Shown: positions 9,201-18,411, numbered from the stretch's first letter. The stretch: DNA of 64,000 nt from Methanohalophilus mahii DSM 5219 (GCF_000025865.1 NC_014002.1:1674001-1738000), one strand, 5' to 3'. Made by a program: numbers and translations. The notes: a model not told the origin generated them from the sequence alone.

Positions 9201-9210
9201 CTATATAACC
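9201..9210 (-). promoter_or_regulatory. probable TATA box of the mmcA-rnf operon
   Basis: On the minus strand the sequence reads GGTTATATAG, a good archaeal TATA element. It would place the transcription start near 9175-9180 and give a leader of about 60 bases that holds the inverted repeat at 9154-9171. A CGCCA-TTG-TGGCG palindrome (9230-9242) lies just upstream of the box. Confidence 0.4.
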
Positions 9211-9370
9211 TGCTTTCACATTAGATATCCGCCATTGTGGCGAGTATGCAACCATAAAGCAGATATGATGACATAATCATGATTCGTTATTATTAAAGCA
9301 GAACTGACCAATTGAATATATTTATAGATTTCGAATTAAGTTTAAAATAAAACACCTCATTTCCCTTCGC

Positions 9371-10393
9371 ATGAACCCGAAATACCTGGTGATTCTTGCA
9401 TTGATAATCATTATGGTTGTTGGATTTGCATATGTGCAATCCCCCTCCGAAGACAATTCTGAAGAATACCACACATATAGCCAGGCAAGAATGCTGATGG
9501 ATACAGATGTCACAATAACTGTTGTGGATAACAATGAAACACATGCATACAACAGCATAGAAGATGCTTTCATGAACATGGAAAAGGCATCCAATCTGCT
9601 TGATTCCTATAATAACAGCAGTGAAATCCACATTCTCAACGAGCACAAGGAAACCGAGAATGCCAGTGATGATCTAATACACGTAATTGAAAGAGGAATT
9701 TACTATTCACAGATCAGTGACGGGGCATTTGACATAACTGTAAAACCTGTACTGGACCTGTGGGCAAGCAAATTCGGACCCGATCAACCCAACGTCCCCC
9801 CTACAGAAAAAGAAATAAACAACACACTTTCCCTTGTAAATTCCTCGAATATTACCATAGAAGACAACACAATAATTATTGAAAAGAATATGGGAATCAC
9901 TCTTGAAGGAATAGCCAAGGGATATGTCGTAGACAGGGCAATAATGAGCCTGCAGGAAAATGGAATTGAAAACGGATTTGTAAATGCTGGTGGAGACGGA
10001 CGATATATGGGGGAAAAATCTGATGGACAGGAATGGTCTATTGGGCTTCAGGACCCGGATAAAAAAGCAGAACCGATAACCATAATAAATGCCCGCAATA
10101 TCGCTGTTGCGACCAGCGGCAATTACGAACGCTACTACAACAAATCCGCCAGCGCATCACACATCGCAGATCCTCGTACAGGCTATCCGGTTTCACACCT
10201 GATCAGTGCAACTATAATAGCTCCTACAGCCATGGAGGCAGATGCACTTGCAACTACCGTTTTTGTAATGGAAGAAGAAAAGGGACTCGAAATGATAGAA
10301 AAACTGGAAGGAGTGGAATGCCTCCTTATAAACAGTGAGAAAGAAATTACCAGGTCAAGCGGGTTTGCTAAATACGAACAACTTAAAGATTGA
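9371..10393 (+). CDS. apbE: membrane-anchored FAD:protein FMN transferase (ApbE)
   Basis: A 340-residue protein with an N-terminal hydrophobic anchor (residues about 5-24, no lipobox cysteine) and an external ApbE domain. ApbE moves FMN from FAD onto a threonine of RnfG and RnfD on the outside of the membrane. Family motifs are present: MDTDVTITV, GITLEGIAKGYVVD, the FVNAGGDGRYMG segment, HIADPRTGYPVSH and ATTVFVM near the C-terminus. It is divergent from the mmcA-rnf operon, which supports RnfG/RnfD as its substrates. A TATA-like ATATATTTATAG lies around 9316-9327. Its 3' end overlaps the convergent thpR gene by 11 bases. Confidence 0.93.
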   Translation: MNPKYLVILALIIIMVVGFAYVQSPSEDNSEEYHTYSQARMLMDTDVTITVVDNNETHAYNSIEDAFMNMEKASNLLDSYNNSSEIHILNEHKETENASDDLIHVIERGIYYSQISDGAFDITVKPVLDLWASKFGPDQPNVPPTEKEINNTLSLVNSSNITIEDNTIIIEKNMGITLEGIAKGYVVDRAIMSLQENGIENGFVNAGGDGRYMGEKSDGQEWSIGLQDPDKKAEPITIINARNIAVATSGNYERYYNKSASASHIADPRTGYPVSHLISATIIAPTAMEADALATTVFVMEEEKGLEMIEKLEGVECLLINSEKEITRSSGFAKYEQLKD

Positions 10394-10928
10394 ACTGCCG
10401 GAGGGTTTCATATACAGGGCCTTCTGGCGTCAATATACTTTTTTTTAGCCTGAAGTTATCGACCGTAAATTTTCCGAATTCGACATTCTCCATCTCCTCA
10501 ACCATACTGGCAAATTGCTCCATATTGGAGCGGGGAATATGTTTTATTCGTGCAATAGTTGCATGAGCGGTAAATTCACGTTTATCGGGTTCAAAGCCTT
10601 CTTTTTCAAGGTAGTATTCAACCTGCTTATGCAAAGGGTCAAAATCGCCTTCCATACCTAACCATAATACACGCGGTCTTCTGACATTGGGAAAAACTCC
10701 CGTCCCTTTTATAAGGCATGTGAAAGGTTCACAGGAAATATTTTCAAGAGATTGCCCCACATCCGCAATTTTGTCTTCATCAACATCTCCCAGGAATTTC
10801 AAGGTAACATGGACAATTTCCGCAGGGACCATTTTCATCTTTCCCAAATCCCTGAAACTTTCCTGTACCTCTTTTACTATCTGCGCAAAATCCACGGGGA
10901 ACTCCACAGCAACAAATGTTCTTACCAA
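10383..10928 (-). CDS. thpR: RNA 2',3'-cyclic phosphodiesterase (ThpR/LigT family)
   Basis: A 181-residue 2H phosphoesterase with the two HxT(x) motifs, HVTLKF near residue 41 and HATIARI near residue 121, that form the active site opening 2',3'-cyclic phosphate ends. The length is normal for the family. The start appears to be TTG (10928), preceded by GGTGATTTGGT; it gives the family-typical beginning MVRTFVAVEFP. In archaea these enzymes are linked to RNA end processing and tRNA splicing chemistry. Confidence 0.9.
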   Translation of the reverse strand: MVRTFVAVEFPVDFAQIVKEVQESFRDLGKMKMVPAEIVHVTLKFLGDVDEDKIADVGQSLENISCEPFTCLIKGTGVFPNVRRPRVLWLGMEGDFDPLHKQVEYYLEKEGFEPDKREFTAHATIARIKHIPRSNMEQFASMVEEMENVEFGKFTVDNFRLKKSILTPEGPVYETLRQFNL

Positions 10929-11062
10929 ACCAAATCACCATATTGAAATTAATGGTATTCTTTAATAGAATAACGACACAGAATAATAAACCTTATTTTA
11001 TTATGCAGACAAAAATTAATACTAGCAAAAATATAATCTAAATAAAAGAAAACGGGGATGAA

Positions 11063-11932
11063 ATGGACACTGCTGACATACTTGTAAAATCCGCACTTGA
11101 AACTGCAACACAGATTAAGGCTTCTGCAATAATTGTATCAGGAAATGTTGACAGGAATTTATTTGGTTGTGACCTGCCCGTCTACTTTGCTGCAAACCCA
11201 TCGAGAAGTGCCGTTGAAAGCCTGATACCTCTCGACGAAGAAGAAGGAAGGTTAAAACAAATTGTCAACCAGATCCAGAGAGATGCCGCGGTTTCCATAG
11301 AAGATGTAGAAAATGCAGCAGCTATTGAGCAGGCAATAGGGGATATTAAAAAAGGAAAGGTTGTAGGACTGGTAGTTACAGATGATTCAGGTGCTGTAAT
11401 CGTCCATAATATTTCAGGGAATCCACTATTAAAAGCGCTGGAAAAATTTGAACAGAGAGTCTCCCCTGAAATAATAAGAGCAGTTCTTAAAATTGCTCTG
11501 GAAATTGCTTCCACAGGCAGGGAAGGCAGTCCTGTAGGTACAGCTTTTATAATCGGTGATCTTGAAGAAGTGATGCAGCGCTCCCACCAGATGATCCTCA
11601 ACCCTTATTCAGGCCATCCTGAAGATGAAAGGAACATCTTAAAGAAAAATAATCGGGAATCGATTAAAGAATTTGCTCTGCTTGATGGTGTATTTATAAT
11701 ATCTAAAGAAGGAGTAGTGCATGCCGCAGGTCGTTACCTGGATGTTGATGCAAAGGACATAGGGATAAATAAGGGACTGGGAGGCAGACATGTATCAGCA
11801 GCTGCGATCACCCGGGATACCGTGGCGGTTGCAATAACTGTTTCAGAAAGTGGCGGAACAGTACGGATGTTCATGGATGGCAAGGAAATGGCCTCTATAG
11901 AGTGTAACGACAGGGCCATCCGTAAACACTGA
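11063..11932 (+). CDS. dacZ: archaeal diadenylate cyclase DacZ (c-di-AMP synthase)
   Basis: A 289-residue protein whose C-terminal half is a DAC (DisA_N) domain making cyclic di-AMP from ATP; the N-terminal 110 residues resemble a pyruvate-kinase-C-like domain found in archaeal DacZ. Around residues 212-230 the sequence reads LLDGVFIISKEGVVHAAGR, and near 245 it reads GLGGRHVSAAAITRD. The bacterial hallmarks are DGA and RHR, so DGV and RHV are deviations that I cannot check against other archaeal members. A ribosome binding site (GGGGATGAA) precedes the ATG. The stop abuts the convergent Pelota gene. Confidence 0.85.
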   Translation: MDTADILVKSALETATQIKASAIIVSGNVDRNLFGCDLPVYFAANPSRSAVESLIPLDEEEGRLKQIVNQIQRDAAVSIEDVENAAAIEQAIGDIKKGKVVGLVVTDDSGAVIVHNISGNPLLKALEKFEQRVSPEIIRAVLKIALEIASTGREGSPVGTAFIIGDLEEVMQRSHQMILNPYSGHPEDERNILKKNNRESIKEFALLDGVFIISKEGVVHAAGRYLDVDAKDIGINKGLGGRHVSAAAITRDTVAVAITVSESGGTVRMFMDGKEMASIECNDRAIRKH

Positions 11933-12982
11933 TCACACCTTAAATCTCAGGAGTGCGGCAATTCCACCAAGAGCTTCCAGTTTTTGCCCGGGTTCAAATT
12001 CGGTACTGAAAACCACAAGCTTTCCCTGAGAATACTCCACATTCCTAATGAAAGCGTCAATTCCTCCACCTTCGCCTTTCTCCCGTTCATGCAGCAGGAA
12101 TTCATCAGAAATGAGAAGCGTTTCAATCGAACCGTAATTGTTGGCCCGCTTAACTTCCTCCACCCCATAGACAACTTTGCCATCCATAGCTATTTCCTTT
12201 AGCAGGGACTCCATGAGAGATGCTTCCCGGGCTATACGTGATTGCTCCATAATCCTATCAACCGCACCCCTGCGCAGCACTTCCTGGAAACCAGATGTGC
12301 CTATCGAAGAAGTGTCCTCCACGATAATACCTCCCGCAAGCTCAGGGTCATTTGATTCAACATATTTGAGAAAATCATCCTTGGTAAAGCCGGGCCCTGC
12401 AACCACGACAGACTGAGAATCTGAAACCACATATTTAAGCTTGTCAAGAATCTCATTGAAAAAGACCTCTCTTAAAGTGCCTTCTCCTTTACCCGAAGAC
12501 TGGCATATATGGGCATAGGATTCCACACCATAGTGGCGCACAAGCCCGATGTCGGCATCCCCTTCCTCGACTGCAACAATTATTACGCCCGGTTTTTTGG
12601 AAGATGCCTCTGCCTCATTGATCCTTTCAATCTGGTCTTTTTTCCAGCGCTTTATTATGGAAATATCAACCCCGTCCTCGACATTCAGGGTATGATAAGA
12701 ACCGGCATCCATTCCGTGCTCAATGGGACCATGGATCCTGAGACGGTTGGAAAACTTATGGAATTCCAGATTTTCGACCCTGATACCAAGCCGCACAGTC
12801 TTCTTCTCGATTTTTTCAGGGCGTATCTTATCGTTTGCAGAATCGGATTTGCGTTTGGTCAAGGCAAATATAAGATCACCTTTCTCAATTATGTACTTAA
12901 GATGCCAGAGGTCATCCAGGGTCTCCGGTACTACGGTGATCTCCCCTTCATTTCCTTTCAGGTTTTTTTTGGTAACTCTCAT
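11933..12982 (-). CDS. pelA: mRNA surveillance protein Pelota (aPelota/Dom34)
   Basis: A 349-residue eRF1-like protein that, with aABCE1, splits ribosomes stalled on broken or structured mRNA. It starts MRVTKKNLKGNEGEITVVPE, typical of the Sm-fold N-domain, and continues with a central eRF1_2-type domain (residues about 135-255, no GGQ motif) and a C-terminal eRF1_3-type domain. The ATG at 12982 has a GTGAT ribosome binding site; the frame extends five codons further upstream without support. It lies 11 bases after rqcH, so both rescue factors are probably one transcript. Confidence 0.95.
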   Translation of the reverse strand: MRVTKKNLKGNEGEITVVPETLDDLWHLKYIIEKGDLIFALTKRKSDSANDKIRPEKIEKKTVRLGIRVENLEFHKFSNRLRIHGPIEHGMDAGSYHTLNVEDGVDISIIKRWKKDQIERINEAEASSKKPGVIIVAVEEGDADIGLVRHYGVESYAHICQSSGKGEGTLREVFFNEILDKLKYVVSDSQSVVVAGPGFTKDDFLKYVESNDPELAGGIIVEDTSSIGTSGFQEVLRRGAVDRIMEQSRIAREASLMESLLKEIAMDGKVVYGVEEVKRANNYGSIETLLISDEFLLHEREKGEGGGIDAFIRNVEYSQGKLVVFSTEFEPGQKLEALGGIAALLRFKV

Positions 12983-12993
12983 ACAATCACGAT

Positions 12994-14982
12994 TCACTTT
13001 TTGATATCTGATTCGCCCGGCGGCAGTACATTGGCAATCTTGTCAGGGGATGCTATCTGTTTTACAAAATGCACATCCTTTAGACGGTCCACATATATAC
13101 GGTATATTTTCTTTGCTATATCGTTCTGGTTGAATTTGCCGGGTGTCAGTTCTACCACATGTTCACCCCGCGCTTTCACAGCCGAGACAGGACCGCCGAT
13201 TGCCCGGGTCTCGGGTTTGAGTTCCAGGCCCACCGCAGCCCTGACTGGCACGTCCCTGTAATAATTTCGCTCACCCCGGATAATAAAGGAACCTTTCTTA
13301 AGATACTCCCCGGATTCCGGCGTCTTTGTGACCTGTTCGGGATAGATCCAGTAGCAATCCCCGCTGAACTGGCCCCCTTTCCAGATACTTGAAAATGAAA
13401 CCACGAACTCCGCTGCTTCCTGCAAGGTTGTGTCGGGAATTTCCTTTCCCCCTGTCTTGACAACAGTAATCGGGGCCCCCGGTGCCTGAGTATGGAATAC
13501 AAGGTCCCTTTTTTCCATGTATTTCTTTACAATTTCCTCGTTGGTTGTGGCGTCCCTGCCACCTACCACAAGGAAACCATCCGAAGAAAAGAACCATCGG
13601 AAACGTTCATACCAGTGTTTCTTATGCACTACCTTGAAATGCTTTTTAGGTGCTGCTTTTTTCTTTTTCATTGCATTTTTCGTATCTTCGATTGCAGCAA
13701 GGGCCCCTTTACGCTTCTTTTCCAGTTTCTTGGCTTTCTCATAATAGCGCATGGCATTCTGGGGCACTGTCAGTCTGACATCAATATTCGCCTTCTTGCC
13801 ATCAAGGTCCAGCAGGACAAGACCCTGTGAACCATCGATATTTATTATCTTTTTAGCCGCAGGCAGTTCATCCTTTGCATCTGAGATTATTGACTGGATT
13901 TCTTTCCAGGAATAATCTTTTTCACGGGCATCAAGAAGGGTTTGCAGTAATAGCTCTATGTCCTGATAGTGTTCATATATCTTCTCAGCAATGGAGGTAT
14001 TTTTCTCTATATCCTTCTCAAATTTCTTAATGGCACCCTCTTGTTGTTTGAGCCTGCGCTGGAATACGTCTTCTGTTTTTTCTTTCACAGAGGCTTCCTT
14101 TTTTTGTTCCAGGGATATTGCAGCTCTTTTGCCAAAGAAATCATCCAGTGCCTTGTTGAATGAATCATAGTAATTCTTTTCAAAGTCTGCGTATTTTTCA
14201 AGATCAAAGGGTACTACATCAAAGGTTTCTTTTGAACCCGGTTTGCTGACAGTACAGGGTTTTAACTGCCCTTTTTCCAGAGGTGAGAAAAGAACACCTA
14301 TTGCTTCAATCAATTTAGAGGCGATCTGCGGATCAACTTCCGAAGCTGGAAGGTTTTTGTCGACACCACTTCGCAGACAGACTTCTTCTGAGAGGATACC
14401 CCCCAGATTAAAACGCGTTGCCAGGGTTCGCACTACATCCGAGTCGGAATTAGAAAACACTTCACATAACTGGTCCTCATTCACATCAAGAGGTGTCAGC
14501 TGCGCTTCAGGGTACTGGTAGATCTCACCACTCCTGATACGCCTGCCCTTAAAAGTAACAGGGTTCATAGGCAGAATGATTTTTCTGTCGCTGTCCAGCA
14601 ATATTATGTTGCCCTGTCCAAAGATCTCTACGACAAGAACAGTCTCATCGTCCCCTCTTTTTATACCAATCTCAATAATACGGTCAAAATCATATTGCCT
14701 GAAATAAGTTATACGTCCACCCATTATATGTTTACGCAAAAGCATGGGAAAGGACTGGGGATTTTTCGGGCTGGGAGGAATATATTCACTAAGGTGCAAC
14801 CTGCTCCCGGCCTCAATTAAAAGATTGGCCTTACCTTTCTTAAAAATATAGAGGTGGATACGCAGAAGGCTCTCACCGGGCTGATAAATCTTGCCTATTT
14901 TGGAATCGACCAGGGAATTTTCCCCTGTGCCAAGTTCCGTTGCCAGTGCAGCCACATCTGCACTTGTCATCTCTTCTTTCAT
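12994..14982 (-). CDS. rqcH: ribosome-associated quality control protein RqcH (NEMF/Rqc2 family)
   Basis: A 662-residue NFACT protein that binds split large subunits carrying peptidyl-tRNA and, in bacteria and eukaryotes, directs C-terminal tailing. The order is NFACT-N (residues about 1-210), HhH region, a long coiled coil (about 290-340 and 410-455, lysine-rich KKKKAAPKK), and the NFACT-R domain (about 460-575) with HWYERFRWFFSSDGFLVVGGRDA. The first ATG is kept because the family usually starts M-K-x-E-M-(S/T). Co-linear with Pelota immediately downstream. Confidence 0.93.
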   Translation of the reverse strand: MKEEMTSADVAALATELGTGENSLVDSKIGKIYQPGESLLRIHLYIFKKGKANLLIEAGSRLHLSEYIPPSPKNPQSFPMLLRKHIMGGRITYFRQYDFDRIIEIGIKRGDDETVLVVEIFGQGNIILLDSDRKIILPMNPVTFKGRRIRSGEIYQYPEAQLTPLDVNEDQLCEVFSNSDSDVVRTLATRFNLGGILSEEVCLRSGVDKNLPASEVDPQIASKLIEAIGVLFSPLEKGQLKPCTVSKPGSKETFDVVPFDLEKYADFEKNYYDSFNKALDDFFGKRAAISLEQKKEASVKEKTEDVFQRRLKQQEGAIKKFEKDIEKNTSIAEKIYEHYQDIELLLQTLLDAREKDYSWKEIQSIISDAKDELPAAKKIINIDGSQGLVLLDLDGKKANIDVRLTVPQNAMRYYEKAKKLEKKRKGALAAIEDTKNAMKKKKAAPKKHFKVVHKKHWYERFRWFFSSDGFLVVGGRDATTNEEIVKKYMEKRDLVFHTQAPGAPITVVKTGGKEIPDTTLQEAAEFVVSFSSIWKGGQFSGDCYWIYPEQVTKTPESGEYLKKGSFIIRGERNYYRDVPVRAAVGLELKPETRAIGGPVSAVKARGEHVVELTPGKFNQNDIAKKIYRIYVDRLKDVHFVKQIASPDKIANVLPPGESDIKK

Positions 14983-15071
14983 AAACTGTACTAATTGGGG
15001 AAGGGGCTATAAAGTTTTGTGCAATAGATTAATATCCCCGATAAAGATTAGTGATGAAGAAGGCATCGAAG

Positions 15072-16298
15072 ATGAACACATCAACAAAACGCTATCTCAA
15101 ATCAAGGTTTCATGATTATTACAGGGAAGCAAAAATACATGTCCCCCATTCCCTGACCAAACGTGAATGGGGATTCATCTCGTATGACTCCATGCCTGAA
15201 ACCATGATGTACAGGCATAAAGCATTCGGTACGGGAGGAGAACTCAGAGACTATCTTGTATCAATGCAACCAGCCCATGTTTATCATTCGGTTGCCCTTT
15301 ATGATTATCCGGATGCACCCACAATGAAAGAGAAAAAATGGCAGGGTGCAGACCTCATATTTGATCTTGATGCCGATCACTTGCAGGACGCCCCTTCTTC
15401 CTATGCAGCAATGCTGGAAATGGTAAAAACAGAATCATTAAGATTGCTGGACTTCCTGATAGACGATTTTGGTTTTGATGAAGATAATATAAAAGCTGTC
15501 TTTTCCGGTGGAAGAGGATACCACTTCCACATAACTGACCCTAAAATATGGGAACTGGAAAGTTCCCAGAGAAGGGAAATTGTGGATTATGTGGGGGGAA
15601 AGGGGATAAAATCTGAATATTTCTACCAGAAAGAATTCATGATCGGAGACCATGGAACCGGAACACGTACCTTCAATGACCGAACGGAGATACTTTCCAA
15701 ATATGTAATAAAAAACCCCGATACAGGCTGGGGAAAAAGACTTGCTGAATATATTGCCTCATATCTTGAAGAAGAAGGACAAAAGGAAGAAAAAGAACGT
15801 TTTGCAGATATAAAACATATAAAGGGATTCGGCAAAAAAACACGACAACGGATGAACCGGATAACCAAAGACAGTAAGGCTCTGGAAGACATACGCAGAG
15901 GAAGACTGGATTTTGGGAAAATTAAGGATTTCAAAGCCATAATGGCCCAGTTTTTTGATAATACAATCGACCAGCATCGTGTCACACTGGCAGGATCGGC
16001 ACAGGTGGATGAACCGGTCACTGCAGATATAAAAAGATTGATACGATTACCGGGTTCCCTGCATGGCGGCTCAGGGATGAAGGTAATTCCTTTAAAGCTG
16101 GAAGACATGGAAGATTTCGAACCACTTCAGGATGCTGTTGCCTTTTCGGATAGGCCGGTAACGTTAAAAGCCATAAAACCTTTAGAAGTACAAATGAAGG
16201 ATCTGGATATCCGGGTTGAAGAAGGAGTACAGGAGCTTCCCGAATATGCAGCGGTGTATTTGATGTGCAGAGGGGTTGCTGAATATGGATCGTACTGA
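15072..16298 (+). CDS. priS: DNA primase small catalytic subunit
   Basis: A protein of about 408 residues that makes RNA/DNA primers with PriL. The catalytic acidic motif LIFDLDADHL (near residue 105) and the nucleotide-binding SGGRGYHFHI motif (near residue 145) are clear, and the C-terminal RLIRLPGSLHGGSG segment is typical of archaeal PriS. In-frame ATG/GTG codons exist at 15051 and 15054; I prefer 15072 because the family begins just before the KRYLKxRF segment, but the ribosome binding sites do not decide. It overlaps the GINS gene by 14 bases, so primase and helicase accessory factor are co-expressed. Confidence 0.93.
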   Translation: MNTSTKRYLKSRFHDYYREAKIHVPHSLTKREWGFISYDSMPETMMYRHKAFGTGGELRDYLVSMQPAHVYHSVALYDYPDAPTMKEKKWQGADLIFDLDADHLQDAPSSYAAMLEMVKTESLRLLDFLIDDFGFDEDNIKAVFSGGRGYHFHITDPKIWELESSQRREIVDYVGGKGIKSEYFYQKEFMIGDHGTGTRTFNDRTEILSKYVIKNPDTGWGKRLAEYIASYLEEEGQKEEKERFADIKHIKGFGKKTRQRMNRITKDSKALEDIRRGRLDFGKIKDFKAIMAQFFDNTIDQHRVTLAGSAQVDEPVTADIKRLIRLPGSLHGGSGMKVIPLKLEDMEDFEPLQDAVAFSDRPVTLKAIKPLEVQMKDLDIRVEEGVQELPEYAAVYLMCRGVAEYGSY

Positions 16299-16953
16299 AC
16301 TGAAGAATATTCTCCGTCAGGAAAACAGCTCGTCTTTAAATTCCCTTCCCTACGATTTTTATGAAAAAGTTGATGAATATATAAGGGAATTGGAAGAGGA
16401 AATCAAAAAGATCAACAATCCACGATCCGTTGAATCAAAGATTCTAGAAGACGAAATGCAAAGTGCCCTCAATGATGTGGAAACGATCTTTATCAGGAGA
16501 ATCCGTAAAATAACATCCCGAGCAACCTCAAATGCATTTTCCAATATCTCATCCAGACAGGACCTTGACAAACTCCTGGAATCCGAACGTAAAGTTTTTG
16601 ATGCCACCCTTTCAGCAATCCAGGTTGCCAGATCCGAATTGCTCGAACCTATCATGAACCCCCAGGATAGACAGAACAAGGGGTTTGCGAAAGAAAGTAT
16701 AATATCTGATGAAGCAGATGAAGAAGAGGAAAACGGGACCATCTCGCAGGAACTCCCTGCAGAGGAAGAAACGGGCAAAAACAATATAAGTAAGGAATAC
16801 TTTGTTGTCCGAATATTGAAAGACCTTCCTACCATAAAAGCGATGGATAATCTCAATTATACACTTGCAGCAGAAGACGTTGTGGTTTTGCCTTCCATGA
16901 ATGCTCAGGGACTGGTAAAACGCGGTGCTGCATATCCAATAAATCAGGAATAA
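16285..16953 (+). CDS. GINS complex subunit (Gins51/GINS15-like)
   Basis: A protein of about 222 residues with an alpha-helical A domain (residues about 1-120), an acidic linker (about 145-170, rich in Glu/Asp) and a small C-terminal B domain (about 175-222, [24 protein letters not shown]). The A-then-B order marks the Psf1/Sld5-like archaeal Gins51. GINS links primase, MCM helicase and GAN nuclease at the fork. The ATG at 16285 is used; a TTG three codons earlier is possible. Gene order priS-gins is conserved in euryarchaea. Confidence 0.88.
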   Translation: MDRTELKNILRQENSSSLNSLPYDFYEKVDEYIRELEEEIKKINNPRSVESKILEDEMQSALNDVETIFIRRIRKITSRATSNAFSNISSRQDLDKLLESERKVFDATLSAIQVARSELLEPIMNPQDRQNKGFAKESIISDEADEEEENGTISQELPAEEETGKNNISKEYFVVRILKDLPTIKAMDNLNYTLAAEDVVVLPSMNAQGLVKRGAAYPINQE

Positions 16954-16979
16954 AAATCAACATTAAAGGTGTGAAGATA

Positions 16980-17258
16980 ATGAAGATCCCAAAACGGTTC
17001 AGAACATACTGCCCTTACTGCAAAACCCATACAGAACATGTTGCTGAAAAGGTTAAAAAGGGCAGGGAATCAATGACCACACGTATCAGAAGGCAGAAGA
17101 AAAGGCATACTGGTATAGGAAACAGTGGGAAGTTCTCCAAGGTCCCAAGTGGTGACAAACCAACAAAAAGGATTGCCCTGCGATACCGTTGCAGCAAGTG
17201 CAACAAGGCACATCAGAGACCCTGCTTCCGTGCAAAGAAATTCGATTTCAAGGAGTGA
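16980..17258 (+). CDS. rpl44e: 50S ribosomal protein L44e (eL42)
   Basis: A basic 92-residue ribosomal protein of the large-subunit E site. It has a CX2C zinc pair at the N-terminus (YCPYC) and a second pair near the C-terminus (CSKC), with the basic [22 protein letters not shown] stretch between them. The ATG at 16980 has GGTGTGA upstream and gives the canonical [14 protein letters not shown] start; the GTG three codons earlier is rejected. It heads the L44e-S27e-aIF2alpha-Nop10 block found in most archaea. Confidence 0.96.
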   Translation: MKIPKRFRTYCPYCKTHTEHVAEKVKKGRESMTTRIRRQKKRHTGIGNSGKFSKVPSGDKPTKRIALRYRCSKCNKAHQRPCFRAKKFDFKE

Positions 17259-17264
17259 GCATAA

Positions 17265-17441
17265 ATGGCCGAACCAAACAGCAGATTTTTGAAAGTAAAA
17301 TGCAATGATTGCTCCAATGAGCAGGTTATTTTTGGCAGTGCAAGCCAGAAAGTAAGCTGTCTTGTATGCGGCAGGACCCTTGCAGAACCAACTGGCGGAA
17401 AATCTACAATTACAACACATATACTGGAAGTACTCGAATAA
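17265..17441 (+). CDS. rps27e: 30S ribosomal protein S27e
   Basis: A 58-residue zinc-ribbon protein read directly from the sequence: [16 protein letters not shown] at the start, then a second pair [16 protein letters not shown], ending THILEVLE. The four cysteines (residues 13, 16, 32, 35) form the zinc site. A GGAGTGAGC ribosome binding site precedes the ATG at 17265, and it follows the L44e stop by 6 bases. Length and motifs match archaeal S27e. Confidence 0.96.
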   Translation: MAEPNSRFLKVKCNDCSNEQVIFGSASQKVSCLVCGRTLAEPTGGKSTITTHILEVLE

Positions 17442-17451
17442 AGGGATATTA

Positions 17452-18249
17452 ATGGAAAACAACAAGTGGCCTGAAGTCGGTGATTTTGTAGTCTGTGCGG
17501 TAAAAAATGTCACTGACTTTGGCGCCTACACGACTCTTGAGGAATACGACGGAAAAGAAGGATTCATCCATATATCTGAGATTAAGGCAGGATGGGTCAA
17601 ATATGTCAGGGATTATGTCAGGGAAGGACAGAAAATTGTCTGCAAGGTCCTGAGAGTAGATACCTCACGTCGCCATATTGACCTTTCCCTAAAAGATGTA
17701 AACGAACATCAGAAAAGGGCAAAAATCCAGGAATGGAAGAACGAACAGAAGGCTGAGAAATGGCTACAGTTCGTCGCAGAAGAAGCAGGACTCGACAAAC
17801 AGCAACTTCAGAAAATAGAAGATTCTTTTGACACAGAATTCGGAAGTAAATACTCTGCCTTTGAAGAAGCTGCCATGCGCGGGGAAGACGCCTTCAGCAA
17901 CCTCAAGATCGATAAAAAAGTTGTTGAAATCATTGTCAAACTCGCACAGGACAATATCAAACTGCCGTTTGTGGAGATTGCCGGACATATAGACCTTAAA
18001 AGTTCTGCACCGAACGGAATCGAGATCATTAAGGAAGCCTTAAGGGCCGCCAGTGAAGTGAAGATGGAAGATGTCCGTCTGGATATAACATATACCGGTG
18101 CACCCAGATATCGTATCAGGGTGATAGCTCCCGATTATAAGGTTGCAGAATCTGTCCTGAAGGAATCTGCAGAAAAAGCCATCGAAAAAATAGAGTATCT
18201 TGGCGGAGAAGGTGCCTTCCACAGGCATGCGGAAACTGCCAAGGCGTGA
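17452..18249 (+). CDS. eif2a: translation initiation factor aIF2 subunit alpha
   Basis: A 265-residue subunit of the aIF2 heterotrimer that brings initiator tRNA to the small subunit. It has an N-terminal S1 RNA-binding domain (KNVTDFGAYTTLEEYDGKEGFIHISEI, residues about 15-85), a helical middle domain, and a C-terminal alpha/beta domain that binds the gamma subunit (APRYRIRVIAPDYKVAE). The frame extends upstream into rps27e, but the ATG at 17452 gives the conserved N-terminus. The gap to rps27e is 10 bases. Confidence 0.96.
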   Translation: MENNKWPEVGDFVVCAVKNVTDFGAYTTLEEYDGKEGFIHISEIKAGWVKYVRDYVREGQKIVCKVLRVDTSRRHIDLSLKDVNEHQKRAKIQEWKNEQKAEKWLQFVAEEAGLDKQQLQKIEDSFDTEFGSKYSAFEEAAMRGEDAFSNLKIDKKVVEIIVKLAQDNIKLPFVEIAGHIDLKSSAPNGIEIIKEALRAASEVKMEDVRLDITYTGAPRYRIRVIAPDYKVAESVLKESAEKAIEKIEYLGGEGAFHRHAETAKA

Positions 18250-18255
18250 TAACGA

Positions 18256-18411
18256 TTGGGTAAAAAGATTTTGAAATGCATTTCCTGTGGGGAATACACC
18301 CTGCAGGAAACGTGTCCAAAATGTGGGGAAAGGACTATCAAGCCTTCACCTGCACGCTATTCTCCCCGTGACCCATACGGGAAATATCGCAGATTGAGCA
18401 AAAGGAATTGA
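18256..18411 (+). CDS. nop10: H/ACA ribonucleoprotein protein Nop10
   Basis: A 51-residue protein with an N-terminal zinc ribbon (CISCGEYTLQETCPKCG, four cysteines) and the conserved C-terminal SPARYSPRDPYGKYRR segment, which wraps on the pseudouridine synthase Cbf5 in box H/ACA RNPs. It starts with TTG at 18256, preceded by GTGAT; no ATG is available. It overlaps the longest reading frame of the next gene, but that gene's better ATG lies 5 bases after this stop. Confidence 0.95.
   Translation: MGKKILKCISCGEYTLQETCPKCGERTIKPSPARYSPRDPYGKYRRLSKRN

Noticed and set aside
12509..13261. Long plus-strand open frame opposite Pelota and RqcH
   Set aside because: It crosses two confirmed minus-strand genes and has no recognisable domain.
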